Positions 1-9,642 of a stretch of 57,993 nt of DNA are shown piece by piece. A model generated the notes under the pieces. It saw nothing but the letters and a program-made list of their open reading frames with translations. It was not told where the DNA came from and did not search any database. The DNA lies in assembly GCA_025062105.1 (NCBI GenBank), contig JANXAQ010000236.1, positions 1 through 57,993 on the forward strand, written 5' to 3'. The stretch comes from Thermoguttaceae bacterium (lineage in GTDB: Bacteria > Planctomycetota > Planctomycetia > Pirellulales > Thermoguttaceae). The position numbers and the translations under genes are program-made. Each line of letters opens with the position of its first letter. Within the stretch, counting starts at the first letter, position 1.

Positions 1-85
1 CGTACCGTAGCACAGCTCCGCTTAGTTGCGTCGGTTACTGCGTAGGATACCGGCCGTTGCCGGTTCCCCCCAGAAGCGTCGGCCT

Positions 86-637
86 TTAATTGACCGAAGG
101 ATCCTCAGGCACATGTTTTGGGCGGACAATATCCAATAGAATTGCTCGACCAATTTCCCGTGTAACCCGATGCCACAGATCGACATCCTCGTAGAAGACA
201 TATTCAAGCCTGGCAGGCATGGTAAACCAAGCGCCTTCCCGAAGCTCGTTTTCTAGTTGGCCGCCTGCCCACCCAGAATGGTTCACAAACAAACGTAATC
301 GTTCCTGGGGTTCGCTCATCAGCGCCTCTAGCTTCTCCTTTTCCGCAGAAAAATAGAGGCCAGGAATGACTTCCAAATCAGCCAGGTCTTGGCGGGTATG
401 AATGGCCATGATCGGCCCAGGTACCGGCCCCCCCACATGAATCGGGCCCTCATTCCGACAAGGAGTATTACTGACAGCTTTCCATAGTTCCCGAATGGAT
501 TTGTCGGCGGGCCGATTCAAAACTACCCCTAAAGCCCCATTTTCATCATGGCGAATCATCAACACTACCGTCCCAATAAAATTGGGATCTCGTAGATGCG
601 GCGACGCCACCAAAAAATATCCCTGAAGCGATTGCAT
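86..637 (-). CDS. YqgE/AlgH family protein (UPF0301)
   Basis: A 183-residue protein of the YqgE/AlgH (UPF0301) family, whose biochemical role is not firmly established. It opens with the family signature (MQSLQGYFLVASPHL), then LRDPNFIGTVVLMIRH and the GALGVVLNRP motif, and later shows VGGPV and the SGWAGGQLE motif; its length is typical of the family. I chose the ATG at 637 over an upstream GTG at 697 because a GAGGTAGGG ribosome site lies six bases before it and homologues begin at this point. No partner gene is visible: the next gene is 3.7 kb away. Nothing looks truncated. Confidence 0.93.
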   Translation of the reverse strand: MQSLQGYFLVASPHLRDPNFIGTVVLMIRHDENGALGVVLNRPADKSIRELWKAVSNTPCRNEGPIHVGGPVPGPIMAIHTRQDLADLEVIPGLYFSAEKEKLEALMSEPQERLRLFVNHSGWAGGQLENELREGAWFTMPARLEYVFYEDVDLWHRVTREIGRAILLDIVRPKHVPEDPSVN

Positions 638-999
638 GGCAGACCCTACCTCTACCGCTCCCCCAAGACTCGGAAAAATTTTTCTCGCCCAGACCACACC
701 ACTTTAGAAAACCCGCTGGGGAAGACGAGGAAGGCTTGTGAGGTACCCCGGAACGAAGCGGAGCTGTTTGTGAAACAGTTCAGCCGCATGGCATGGGCTG
801 TATGTTTCTCCCTTTCCCCAGTCGCCCAGGGGGTATGGTGAGGGGAGAGAGGAGACAGTCCATAGGCCTTTTTGCCTCCGCAGCCGGCTTCTGGCTCGCA
901 GTGCAGTGGGAGGTTTCTTCCCTCCAGTGAAAAGGATGTCTTGTTTTATTCTAAGAAAAAGGAGGCCTTCCCGGCAGCTCCCCAACGAAGAATGGCAAT
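638..999. other. Gene-free stretch upstream of yqgE
   Basis: No coding signal is recognised. A small hairpin (CTGTTT-GTG-AAACAG) lies near 764-778. At about 866-905, on the opposite strand, is a partial match to the hairpin-rich motif also found at 21283-21367 and 34939-35022 (see findings). Confidence 0.4.
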
Positions 1000-1184
1000 T
1001 TCTGAAAAAATCTGAACATATAGTGAACTGTATAAACTTTTGCTTCCACAGCCGTTTGGTTTTCTTACCCGAACAACTACTAGATATAGGGTACCAGATA
1101 CGCTCGTGTCATATATATTGGGTTAGAGGTAATGGAATCTAAAATGGCATAAGAATATCTCCATTTGAATTATGCAGCGGTTCC
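1000..1184. repeat. Family B element, degraded
   Basis: The interior matches other family B copies (the gaacatatagtgaact stretch, the CCGTTTGGTT stretch, and AAAATGGCATAAGAATAT near the right end) and it ends with GCAGCGGTTCC. The left terminus is eroded and no target duplication is evident. Confidence 0.6.
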
Positions 1185-1506
1185 TTTATTATTTTATTTA
1201 AGTTATTCAGATTGTGTAGATTATTGGGTACGCCGGAATGGTTCAATTGGAATTGGAAAAAATAGACCAAGCCCCCGAAAAACCAGCTTTGTCCAGAAAC
1301 CTTGCCCTTTTTCTTCAGGATCCTAGAGTTCCTAGCCTCCTTCCACTCAGTTATAGGCCCTGGAATCCGGACGGAGTTTCTTATTCCTGGTAATGCCCCT
1401 GGGAGGCTCGATTCAGCGTGCTTGGAGATTATCTATGTTCCCCAAAACCTCTAATTTAACCATAACCGCCCACCCCTCCGAGAGATAATTCAGCCGAGGG
1501 CCTCAG
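1185..1506. other. Gene-free stretch, nothing recognised
   Basis: A-T rich sequence between a degraded B element and a family A element. I see no gene, clear repeat or structured motif. Confidence 0.3.
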
Positions 1507-1656
1507 CTTGACTTTTACCCCTTTTTGGCTTTAGCCCGGAAGAGGAATGCTCTAACTCTTTACGGATATTGAACTTAGGAAATCGTATGAACAAAGCCCC
1601 ACTTCGCCCGAACTCCTGGAAACCCAAGGACTTAGAAAAAAATGGCAAAAATCGAG
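1507..1656. repeat. Family A element
   Basis: Ends CTTGACTTTTACCC and AAAAATGGCAAAAATCGAG are imperfect inverted repeats of the family A terminus. No flanking duplication is left. It lies just upstream of the decayed SBBP gene. Confidence 0.8.
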
Positions 1657-1714
1657 TTGCAAGTCTACTGATTTTCCCATGAGCTCCGGAGTTGCCCAAG
1701 CCCGCTGGGAAGAC

Positions 1715-2400
1715 AATCGGATTGCTACCTAGCCAAGCTGACCTCTAATACTGCCCCCATCCTTTATGCCACTTATTTAGGGGGAAGTGGAAACGAGTTT
1801 GCTGCCATTGCCTTTGGCTGGTGCCTGAGGGCTCTGCGTGCTGTGGGCTGGCTTTTGTGGCTCGGCCGATTTTCCTACTACCCCGGCAGCCTACCAGCGC
1901 AAACTCGGGGTACCGCAGACGGATTTCTGGTCAAGGTAGCTCTCTATGGAAGAGGCTTTGTCTTTTGCACCCTTATAGGAGATACCGGTGGTGAAAATGC
2001 CCTGATGCCCATCCTGGACAAGCAAGGCAATATTTGGATACTCGGCAGCACTAGTTCCCTGGACTTTCCCATTACCCCATGCTCTTCAGACCACTTTCGG
2101 AGGCAGAAACCAAGATAGAATGTTGGCGGTTTTCAGCCCCGACGGCTCCCAGTTGCTCTACGCCACTTATCTGGGCATAAAAGGCACAATTTAATCCGGA
2201 GCATCGCTTTTGGCCCAACGGCGAAGTATAGCTGGTGGGCAATACTTCTTCGGTTGATTTTCCCGTTACCTCCGCTGCGCTCCCACCCAGGTTGGGCGGA
2301 AACCACGATGCTTTCCTCATCAAATTAGTTCCACGCCTGGGAGTTTTCTTGCCCAATCCTTCCGTTGGATCCCATCCCCAATTGGAGTTATGGAGGGGGG
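1715..2400 (+). pseudogene. Decayed SBBP (beta-propeller repeat) protein
   Basis: Fragments of a protein made of SBBP repeats, found in large secreted proteins of Planctomycetes and related bacteria. The frame starting at 1720 reads DCYLAKLTSNTAPILYATYL then GGSGN, the repeat core. In another frame around 1860-1910 comes SADFPTTPAAYQRKLG, then back to DGFLVKV near 1920, LDKQGNIWILGSTSSLDFPI near 2010-2070, then a different frame with DRMLAVFSPDGSQLLYATYL, and finally GNTSSVDFPV and DAFLIKLVP. The reading frame changes at least three times and an in-frame TAG (2230 area) replaces the expected tyrosine codon. No start or end can be assigned. Family A copies flank it on both sides (1507-1656 and 2459-2606), so insertion or deletion events may have ended the gene. 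Recognition of the repeat is firm; the borders are approximate. Confidence 0.8.
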
Positions 2401-2422
2401 AATAAGCCTGGAACCTCCGCCT

Positions 2423-2606
2423 CTCGAGGTTTGCCAGTTTTCCTAACTTGTCTTTGAGCTCGACTTTTGCCATTTTAGGCCTTCTCCCGGAAGGGTAAAA
2501 CTCTAAGTCCTTGTAACTATTGGAGTTAGGAAATTGTGTGAACAAAAGGAAGTCTCATCGTAACTACTGGAAACAAAAGGACTTAGGGAAAATGGCAAAA
2601 GTCGAG
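2423..2606. repeat. Family A element with truncated A copy beside it
   Basis: The complete copy spans 2459-2606, with CTCGACTTTTGCCATTTT at one end and AAAATGGCAAAAGTCGAG at the other. Near-duplicate flanks TTGAG and CTGAG are present. Directly before it, 2423-2453 matches the first 30 bases of another family A copy, probably a remnant the newer element landed next to. Confidence 0.85.
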
Positions 2607-2610
2607 CTGA

Positions 2611-2759
2611 GAGGCTAACCTGAAATTGAGAGTTGGGCGGGTTCCCATAAGTTTTGGCCGACCGGCTCCTACTCCTTAAAAACAGCGATTTTAGGGATTC
2701 TGGGGCATTTAGGAAGGAAACATCCTTTCATCATAGAGAAAGCTTTTTAGGAGAGACTC
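2611..2759. repeat. Family C element, TSD TGA
   Basis: GAGGCTAACCTGAAATTG at the left and GGAGAGACTC at the right, 149 bp, with the direct repeat TGA at 2608-2610 and 2760-2762. The interior carries the family hallmarks GTTTTGGCCGACCGGCTCCT and CTTAAAAACAG. Confidence 0.82.
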
Positions 2760-2775
2760 TGAGAGTTCCGACAAA

Positions 2776-2868
2776 TGGCTCTTTTGTTCACCAAATTTCC
2801 TAACTCCAATAGTTACAGGGAGTTAAAACATTACTCTTCTAAACAAAGACCAAAAAGACAAAAGTCAA
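2776..2868. repeat. Family A fragment
   Basis: About 90 bp matching one half of family A, including TTGTTCACCAAATTTCCTAA and the internal small palindrome, ending in a worn AAAAGACAAAAGTC terminus. Confidence 0.55.
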
Positions 2869-2869
2869 T

Positions 2870-4270
2870 CTGCGTAATTCAAGGGGGATATTTTGAGACC
2901 ATTTTGGCTTCCCATCCCTCTAATTCAATCTATCTATAGGGTTACTTGCATTCCTAGCAGTCATAGTAGGTATTCGGCTAAGATAACCGAACGGCTATAG
3001 ACTCAAAGTTCATAACATGATTATACATAAGTTCCCCTAACATAGGGAATCATCCCAGGTTAGATTCATTTTGCCTCTTAAAAGCTCTTGGATATAGGAA
3101 AGTGGGTTTTAGGTACTTTCGGCTCTCTAGTTCTTGTGACAGCTTTAGGAGGCCCAGACCACAAACCTCTTTAAAAGTTGGCAGAAGGTTTTCAGGTAGC
3201 AGAGAGAAGTTTCCATAAGTTGTTGGATATTAATAGGTTACAGATAAATATTATCCGTTCACTCAACTTGGAACGACCTTTTCCGCGCAGGCGGCAGTTC
3301 AGGGGGCCAAAGAAAAACCCTCCGTACTGCTTCCGCAGAAGTCCGCCGGACGGCCACTAGAGTGAATTATTTTCGCTGAACCTCTTAAAAACCATGAGGA
3401 TCAACATCATGAACTTTTGATTCTTTGGCCCTGCGGTTGCCCTCCTTGAGCACCCTTCTATCTATGGACGGCTAGCAATGGTAAGCAAACCGAGATGTTG
3501 AGGTAGAGGGAAGACAAGCTGAAATGAGAGCGAATGCCTCTTGAAATGAAGCAGAGGTACTTCGCCAAGGTTGGGATCCACTGGACCCCTGATTTCGCGT
3601 CTGATGCTAAAGGGGCATCAGGATTGGAGTGAAGTGTTGGTAGATCAAATTTTCAAAGCTACCAAACTCTTGCTGGGGCTTGCTCCCGGATCAGGTGTAG
3701 GAGACGTCTCTATTTTGCTGGTGGAAAAATCATCTTATTACAGGCGGAATTTTCTGTGGAGGTGCAATCGGAAGGCGGCCATAAGGCTTTGGGTTGCATT
3801 GGTGGGGCGATTAGGAAGGAGTTGTTTCTGGCACTCTGGGAGTCGGAATGGGAAAGCTTCTGGCAGGAGGCAGAAAAGGAGCAAAGAGGGGGACACAATT
3901 TATTGGGGCCGAATCTCGTTGCAATACAACTTATAGTGTCTCGCGAAGGGCCTGGATGCTGTTTAGGAGAGCGGAATCAACTCATTTTGTGCAGTATTTC
4001 TATTTTGTCAATTTTTTCCAATCTCTCCCTATTGACAAAACCAGGAGGATGGATATGTTTTGGGGACATACGGTATTTGGGAATAATAGCAAAGATAGAT
4101 ATTTTGCAGTAAATAGGTCAACTGTAAAAACCATTTGTGTTATCAATGTTGCACCAGATGTTTAAAAAACGCAACATTATCTCCCCAACAGAGGGGGAGA
4201 GTATCTAGAACATTAGTCCTAAGTCTTTACAAAACAAGTGGTTATAGCATTCCCCCCTAAAATGGGCATC
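2870..4270. other. Gene-free 1.4 kb upstream of the sigma gene
   Basis: No gene is convincingly present. Overlapping open frames of 60-121 codons at 3178-4165 resemble no family I know and switch frames without a consistent coding pattern, so this may be a badly decayed gene. A motif shared with two other places (ATTATCCGTT followed by a conserved stretch) lies at 3249-3285. A hairpin with the arms TCTCCCC and GGGGAGA lies near 4179-4200. Confidence 0.4.
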
Positions 4271-4286
4271 TTGGCACTGGAAGTGC
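4271..4286 (+). promoter_or_regulatory. Candidate sigma-54 promoter of the sigma-70 gene
   Basis: TTGGCAC-TGGAAG-TGC has the invariant GG and GC of a -24/-12 promoter separated by exactly ten bases (GG at 4273-4274, GC at 4285-4286). It lies about 95 bp before the start codon of the sigma factor gene, on the correct strand. A single motif match of this size can arise by chance, and no upstream activator site was identified. Confidence 0.35.
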
Positions 4287-4381
4287 TTTTCTCATTCAAA
4301 TAAAGGGGAGTGATGGGTGGGTAGGATGCTGGAGTTACTGTAAATAGCCTCTTGGTCACACCTCTGTGGTTAGGTCTCCGA

Positions 4382-6046
4382 ATGAGGCGCCGGATTTCAG
4401 TGCGGGTTTTGAGCGGCAGAAAGTCTGAAAAGGCTCCGAAACGAGCTTGCCGAAAGAATCATCAGCCGACTCTTCTCTCTGCTGACAGTCGGATCTGGGA
4501 TAGTGAGCCCGAGTGGCCGAATTTGGATGAGTTGGAAGAGTTGGCTGCCGAAGAATCGGAACTGCCCGAGTCGGGCCAGGGGGATTTGCCCAGCCACATC
4601 GACGATCCGGTTCGAATCTATCTGATGCAGATGGGGGAAATTCCGCTGCTAACGCGTAAAGAGGAGATTGCAGCGGCTCGGCAGATTGAATGCACTCGGC
4701 AGCGTTTTCGGGTAACTATGTTGGCAACCGATTTCATGCTGCATGGGGCGGTGGAGCTTTTAGAAAAGATTCGGCAGGGGCAACTTCGGCTCGATCGGAC
4801 AATCGAAGTTTCGGTTACCAACGTACGAGCCAAGCGTCATTTGTATAATCTGTTGGAACCCAATCTGCGGACACTCCGGGAGCTTTTGCGTCGAAATGCG
4901 CAGGATTTCCGAACGGTGATGCGGAAAAGTCTTCCCCGGGCCCAACGCTTGCGAGCCTGGCGTCGGTTGCGCTATCGCCGGGTAAAGGCCGTTCGACTTA
5001 TCGAAGAATTGGGACTGCGGACCCAACGTTTACAGCCCCTGTTGGATCGTTTCCGAGAGATAGCTGTTCGCATGGAGAAGGTGTCTAACCGCCTGGCCGA
5101 ATTAAAACAAACCCAAGCTCCGGCCGAACGCATCCAACCGGTCCGACAAGAGCTGCGCTATTTGATGAAAATCACTTTGGAAACTCCCTCCACCTTAAGA
5201 CGCCGCATGCAGAAGATTAGCCAATTGCAAGCGCAGTATGATGCGGCCAAACGGCGTTTGTCAGCAGGCAATCTTCGGCTGGTGGTCTCGATTGCCAAAA
5301 AGTATCGCAATCGAGGCCTTAGTTTTCTCGATCTGATCCAAGAGGGCAATACAGGGCTGATGCGAGCGGTGGATAAGTTCCAGTACCGCCGGGGCTTTAA
5401 GTTTTCCACCTATGCTACCTGGTGGATTCGTCAAGCCATTACTCGGGCGATTGCTGAACAAAGTCGAACTATTCGTGTCCCGGTGCATATGATCGAGACC
5501 CTAGGCAAAGTTCGCGCTGCATCCCGACGCTTCTTCCAACGCCGAGGAAAAGAACCCAGTTTGGAAGAAATGGCCCTGGAAGCTGGCCTTAGCTTACAAG
5601 AGATCGAAAGCCTCCTGCAGATCAATCGGGAACCCCTCTCTTTGGACCAACCGATCACCGATCATGAAGAAAGCTTTTTCGGCGAGTTCCTGGAAGACTA
5701 TCGAGAAGCGGATCCCTTGCAGGAAATGCAGCAAGAGATGCTCAAAGATCGACTCAACGAAGCCTTGGCGGGCCTTACCTACCGGGAACGAGAGATCCTG
5801 CGGCTTCGGTATGGCCTCAGTGATGGATATGCCTATACTTTAGAAGAGGTAGGAAAGATATTTTCGGTTACTCGAGAACGGGTCCGTCAGATCGAGGCCA
5901 AGGCAGTTCGCAAGCTCCAACATCCGGTCCGTGCCCGTCTGCTCTCAGGCTTTGTGGATCTACCGGCTAGTAGTGTGCCGGGAAACCATCAGGAAACCGG
6001 CAAACCTGTTGACAAACCGGAACACCAAGACCCTCTCACGAAATGA
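4382..6046 (+). CDS. rpoD: RNA polymerase sigma-70 factor, primary (RpoD/SigA) type
   Basis: A 554-residue sigma factor that would direct RNA polymerase to housekeeping-type promoters. Region 1.2 begins about residue 74 ([20 protein letters not shown]). A helical non-conserved stretch rich in Arg and Leu fills about 115-285. Region 2 runs about 292-362 with [20 protein letters not shown], the core-binding LDLIQEGN and the DNA-melting [12 protein letters not shown]. Region 3 follows, and region 4 (about 464-520) has [14 protein letters not shown] and the helix-turn-helix [13 protein letters not shown]. The tail after region 4 is about 30 residues longer than in RpoD. A TTG at 4352 would add ten residues; I prefer the ATG at 4382 with TAGGT nine bases upstream. 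The gene stands alone, and a family A element starts 91 bp after the stop. Several primary-like sigmas may coexist in one genome, so the symbol is a type assignment. Confidence 0.93.
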   Translation: MRRRISVRVLSGRKSEKAPKRACRKNHQPTLLSADSRIWDSEPEWPNLDELEELAAEESELPESGQGDLPSHIDDPVRIYLMQMGEIPLLTRKEEIAAARQIECTRQRFRVTMLATDFMLHGAVELLEKIRQGQLRLDRTIEVSVTNVRAKRHLYNLLEPNLRTLRELLRRNAQDFRTVMRKSLPRAQRLRAWRRLRYRRVKAVRLIEELGLRTQRLQPLLDRFREIAVRMEKVSNRLAELKQTQAPAERIQPVRQELRYLMKITLETPSTLRRRMQKISQLQAQYDAAKRRLSAGNLRLVVSIAKKYRNRGLSFLDLIQEGNTGLMRAVDKFQYRRGFKFSTYATWWIRQAITRAIAEQSRTIRVPVHMIETLGKVRAASRRFFQRRGKEPSLEEMALEAGLSLQEIESLLQINREPLSLDQPITDHEESFFGEFLEDYREADPLQEMQQEMLKDRLNEALAGLTYREREILRLRYGLSDGYAYTLEEVGKIFSVTRERVRQIEAKAVRKLQHPVRARLLSGFVDLPASSVPGNHQETGKPVDKPEHQDPLTK

Positions 6047-6136
6047 GTTTGCCTCCCCCCTTTGTGAACGGCAACATAGCCCACTGCTCTTTGTGAGTCT
6101 CTATTTTGGTAGAGGTTTAACGCTGAGCTCTCTGAG

Positions 6137-6283
6137 CTTCACTTTTGCCATTTTTCCTAACTTCGTTTCTGCTCAGGGGTTACGGCACATCCGGTTTTGT
6201 TCATACAATTTCTTAACTCCAGGAATTGTAAGGAGTTAGGACTTTCCCCCTTCGCCAGAAAGCCCAAAATGGCAAAAGTCGAG
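6137..6283. repeat. Family A element downstream of the sigma gene
   Basis: CTTCACTTTTGCCATTTTT and AAAATGGCAAAAGTCGAG form the termini; flanks CTGAG and CTGAA are near-duplicates. Its palindromic structure 91 bp past the sigma stop codon could act as a transcript end. Confidence 0.85.
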
Positions 6284-6285
6284 CT

Positions 6286-6722
6286 GAACCTATCCTGAAT
6301 TTTTTGGATTTAGGCTTTTTCTCATGGGGTTTGGCCGACTCTTTCCTACACTCGAGACTCATTTTAAATAAAGGAAGTTTGTGGAGATTCTAGAAAATCG
6401 AGGAAGAAGGAAAGCAATTTCCTAGGACATCCTCTCAGCGGGACTTCTGCCATTTGCTTGCACTGCTTTTCGTGTATATTTTCGCAGCAGTTTCCTTTCT
6501 GGGGGTCCCAAGGAAGGATTTCCCGACACTTGCCCTACACCGGCTAGGACCAAAAGATTTTCTAAACCAAGCAGAGCCTAAGCGGGTCTTCCAACTGATG
6601 TTCGATCGCCTGTTGAGGTGTGTTGCTTGGCTGGGCGTAACCGGCAACAAAATGGCTCCGGAAGGATCCTCCATGGGCTGGGCTAACCCTACTACTATCT
6701 CCCACCGTAGGGCAATTTTTAG
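6286..6722. other. Diverged family C remnant, then nothing recognised
   Basis: 6286-6436 keeps the outline of family C (CTATCCTGAA, a GGGTTTGGCCGACT core, AGGACATCCTC at the end) but is strongly diverged. From 6437 to 6722 I recognise no gene or repeat. Confidence 0.4.
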
Positions 6723-6907
6723 GGAACCTCTGCATAATTCAAAAGAGATATTTTTATACCATTTTGGCTGGCCCTCCTTCTAACACAACATAGAGTTGCA
6801 TTAGCATTGCAGCACCCAAGACAAGAAGTGTCCAGTGGACAACTGAACGGCTAGAGACTCGAAGGTTCCGGAAGTTCACTATATGTTCAGGATTATGCAG
6901 AGGTTTC
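6723..6907. repeat. Family B element, TSD TTAG
   Basis: Begins GGAACCTCTGCATAATTC and ends ATGCAGAGGTTTC, 185 bp; TTAG flanks both sides (6719-6722 and 6908-6911). The right duplication overlaps that of the adjoining family A copy. Confidence 0.88.
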
Positions 6908-6911
6908 TTAG

Positions 6912-7060
6912 CTCGACTTTTGCCTTTGTTTGGCTTCAGCCCGGAGAGTAATGCTCTAACTCCTTATAAATATTGGAGTTAGGAAATTTTGTAAGAACAA
7001 AGATCCATTCGCCCTAACTACAGGAAACACAATGAGTTAGGAAAAATGGCAAAACTCAAG
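6912..7060. repeat. Family A element, TSD CTTAG
   Basis: Termini CTCGACTTTTGCC and AATGGCAAAACTCAAG, with the exact 5-bp duplication CTTAG at 6907-6911 and 7061-7065. Confidence 0.88.
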
Positions 7061-7064
7061 CTTA

Positions 7065-7222
7065 GAGGCTGTCCGAAAAAGCATTTTCTATGATGAAAGG
7101 CGGTTTCCTTCTTAAATGCTCCAGAGTTCCCAAAATCCCTGTTTTTAAGGAGTCTGAAGGGTAGGAGCCGGTCGGCCAAAACCCATGGGAAACCACCTAA
7201 ATCCCAATTTCAGGACAGCCTC
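7065..7222. repeat. Family C element
   Basis: GAGGCTGTCCGAAAAAGC to CAGGACAGCCTC. It is in the opposite orientation to the copy at 2611. Flanks are TTA and TTT, so the duplication has decayed or was lost when the neighbours inserted. Confidence 0.85.
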
Positions 7223-7230
7223 TTTTTTAG

Positions 7231-7378
7231 CTCGACTTTTGCCATTTTTGGCTTCGCCCTGGCAGAGGGCTGTTCTAACTCCTTGTAAATATTGGATTTA
7301 GGAAATTGGGTGAACAGAGGGGAGTTTCGTCGGAACTGTCAGCAGTAAAATCAGTTAGGGAAAATGGCAAAAGTCGAG
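7231..7378. repeat. Family A element
   Basis: CTCGACTTTTGCCATTTTTG to AAAATGGCAAAAGTCGAG. The flanks both contain TTTTTAG (7224-7230 and 7380-7386), offset by one base on the right. It ends about 120 bp before the secreted-protein gene at 7500. Confidence 0.85.
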
Positions 7379-7499
7379 CTTTTTAGGAAAGTACAATATT
7401 AGTTAGTTCCACCTAGGCGGAAAAGCAAGAGAGTCTCTGCTCTCTTCGGCGGAAATGTTGCTTGCAGGAGTTGACTAATTTTATTGAAGGAGTTCTAGG

Positions 7500-8204
7500 A
7501 TGAGGTTTTTTGTTTTGCTTGGGCTGCTTGGGATTGGCATGGCTGCGGGTAGCGGGCAGACTGGTCCGTGGGGCCAACTGCCCACTACCTATGAGCTTAT
7601 GATCAATGGAGAAAGTTTCCTCTTGGAGGTCAATCAACTGGTTCGGCTCCAGAGCCAGCTGCGACCAGGCACGGTGTATGAAGTGGCCCTTCGAGTTTCG
7701 CCGATCCAATATCTTCGATTGAATCAGATTCGGCTGATGTATGATCTCCGGTGCAAAGTAGAAGACGATCGGCAACCGCAGCGGCGAACAGTTCGTTTAG
7801 TGCATCCGCATGGTTGTCACTTGTTGATTACCGAACTCGGTGAGCCGTTGGCAGGAGACGATCGGGAAACCGCCCTTCGCATCCTTACCGAAGCCACGGT
7901 GCAGAGTTATCGCCAGCGGGGTATCCCGGAGGAGAAGATGGAAGTCAGTCGGCTAGAAACCACTCAGCTTCCCTCCGCCGAAGCACGCGGTGTGCGGATT
8001 CGTTATCAAGACGCCAAAGGAATCGAACATCAGGGGTTGATCTATCTACTAGTCGGCAAAACATTTACGTGCTCTTTTATTGTAGAGTATCTCCAGACAG
8101 ACGAAGACCGCGTCTTACCGATAGCCAAACGGATCTTGGATTCCATCCAACCGCTGCCCTCGACAGCGAAAGCAACCGACTCTGGCGAAAAACCCCCTAA
8201 ATGA
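7500..8204 (+). CDS. Secreted protein of unknown function
   Basis: A 234-residue protein I do not recognise by family. It begins with a clear signal peptide (MRFFVLLGLLGIGMAAGSG), so the mature part is probably outside the cytoplasmic membrane. The N-terminal half contains a YELMINGESFLLE stretch; the C-terminal half (about 110-220) has alternating strand and helix segments ending in a YLLVGKTFTCSFIVEYLQTD stretch that recalls PsbP/DUF1795-like folds, an impression rather than an assignment. The tail is rich in Ser, Thr and Lys. The start is well supported by AAGGAG nine bases before the ATG. It stands alone between repeats. Confidence 0.8.
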   Translation: MRFFVLLGLLGIGMAAGSGQTGPWGQLPTTYELMINGESFLLEVNQLVRLQSQLRPGTVYEVALRVSPIQYLRLNQIRLMYDLRCKVEDDRQPQRRTVRLVHPHGCHLLITELGEPLAGDDRETALRILTEATVQSYRQRGIPEEKMEVSRLETTQLPSAEARGVRIRYQDAKGIEHQGLIYLLVGKTFTCSFIVEYLQTDEDRVLPIAKRILDSIQPLPSTAKATDSGEKPPK

Positions 8205-8261
8205 ACCTGGTGGGCCAGTTCAAATGGTACAGATAAGGCCCTTGCCAAACTGGGAAAAAGC

Positions 8262-8643
8262 CAGCAACCTCTGCTGAATCCTGAACATGGAAGGAACTTT
8301 GTGAACTTTTGATTGGGTAGGTTTTATCTCGTCTCATCCAAACATCTACTATAGGTAGGGCGCTAGCAGTGCTAGGAACCTAATAGAGGAACCTTTGCAA
8401 AATCCCGAACATGTCGTGAACTATATGGAGTTTGGATTCTATAGCCGTTCGGTTCTCTTATCTAAACAACTACTATTTATTGGGTGCTAGCAATGCATGC
8501 AGCTCTATATGTGGTGTTAGAGGGAGGACATCCAAAATGGTATGAAAATATCCCCTTTGGATTGTGCATAGGTTCCTATATTGGGTCTGAGGTCGGGGAG
8601 CCAAAATGATATAAAATATCGCCCTAGAATTATACAGAAGTTC
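8262..8643. repeat. Cluster of three family B copies, two truncated
   Basis: 8262-8390 is a B copy lacking its right part. About 8398-8576 is a nearly complete copy (GAACCTTTGCAAAATCC to GTGCATAGGTTCC). 8580-8643 is the right arm of a third (AAAATGATATAAAATATC and ATTATACAGAAGTTCC). Confidence 0.75.
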
Positions 8644-8754
8644 CATATTATCTATTTTGCCCGATTAATATATAAAATTTCATTCATGCCCTTTCCCATG
8701 GCTTTGGAAATCCTCTTCCGGCGCATGGCTAGCAAGAGGGGCAGGATAGGAAAG

Positions 8755-9642
8755 TTAGGAATGCAGGGTGTCCGCCAAAAGGCTTCCCAGTAGATTTTCC
8801 AACTGACCGGTGTAATGATCTACTTGCAGATACCAAATCGACTCATCTTCCAGAGTCCACAAAGACAGTTCTCTGGGCAGACAGTCGAGCACTGCTTGGG
8901 CAATGGCCTGATTCAGGTCTGGGTTGGCGCTGATGGGTTCCAGGCCGGTTTCAAAGGCTTTTCCCAGAGAGCGGAGAGCCAATTGCCAAGCCTGCCGGCG
9001 TTGGGCGGGTGGTCTATGGAGGGAAAAATCGCCGGCAAAATCCTGGACTCGATCCGGTTCTATGGCGAATGGGGCTGCCTGAACGAAATCGGCCAGGGCT
9101 CCCAACAATAGGTCGGTCCATCGTTCCACTAAGCTTCGGAGTCGATTGAGACGGGGCGCTTCTGGAATTAAATGTTCATTACCCGGGAGCAAAAGATGCA
9201 GCAGTCGGCCTCGGACTTCTAAATGGTCCCGGAGGATGCTTTGGGCCAAGGGGCCGGCCTTTTGGACGGAGTGATGCTGGTCATAGGCCACTAGGAGGGC
9301 CGCCCACAGTCGGCTGAGCAGTTCGCTCAGTAGTATTTCCTCTAGGCTGGCCAAAATCCAACGTTGGCCCCGTCCTACCTGCCCCCTGGACCGAATGCTG
9401 CTGATGGGCTGAGTGTGGGTGCAGGCCTCAGCCCCGGCGCTGGACTCTCTAGAAGTTCTCCCAAGGGCCCCCTTGTCCTCCTGTAACCGTCGAAGAACTT
9501 CCATCCATCGCTGGATCCGACATTTGGAGACTACCCAATACTGCTGAAGAGCTGGCTCCGGGAGAAGAGAATCCCACTGGATTAACTCCTGGGCATTGGC
9601 TGCCGCCCAGCCAGCTAACCGGACTAATTCCCTGGCATGCAT
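8755..9642 (-). CDS. Conserved-looking helical protein, function unknown
   Basis: A 295-residue protein I cannot assign. It is rich in Leu, Ala, Gln and Arg, has no signal peptide or membrane segment, and seems mostly alpha-helical. Local features are EEILLSELLSRLWAALLVAY in the middle and a RPPAQRRQAWQLALRSLGKA stretch near residues 215-235. The start at 9642 is supported by AAGGG about eleven bases upstream. Its long open frame, steady codon pattern and usable ribosome site argue that it is real, although no motif confirms this. It is convergent with 7500-8204 and separated from it by family B repeats. Confidence 0.72.
   Translation of the reverse strand: MHARELVRLAGWAAANAQELIQWDSLLPEPALQQYWVVSKCRIQRWMEVLRRLQEDKGALGRTSRESSAGAEACTHTQPISSIRSRGQVGRGQRWILASLEEILLSELLSRLWAALLVAYDQHHSVQKAGPLAQSILRDHLEVRGRLLHLLLPGNEHLIPEAPRLNRLRSLVERWTDLLLGALADFVQAAPFAIEPDRVQDFAGDFSLHRPPAQRRQAWQLALRSLGKAFETGLEPISANPDLNQAIAQAVLDCLPRELSLWTLEDESIWYLQVDHYTGQLENLLGSLLADTLHS

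Noticed and set aside
22..207. 61-codon frame overlapping the end of yqgE
   Set aside because: It lies antisense to or across yqgE with no ribosome site or family resemblance; a shadow frame.
1843..2118. 91-codon frame as a gene
   Set aside because: It is one fragment of the SBBP pseudogene; the neighbouring repeats lie in other frames.
3571..4165. Overlapping 105-121 codon frames upstream of the sigma gene
   Set aside because: No recognised family, no ribosome site, and the frames compete; at best a decayed gene.
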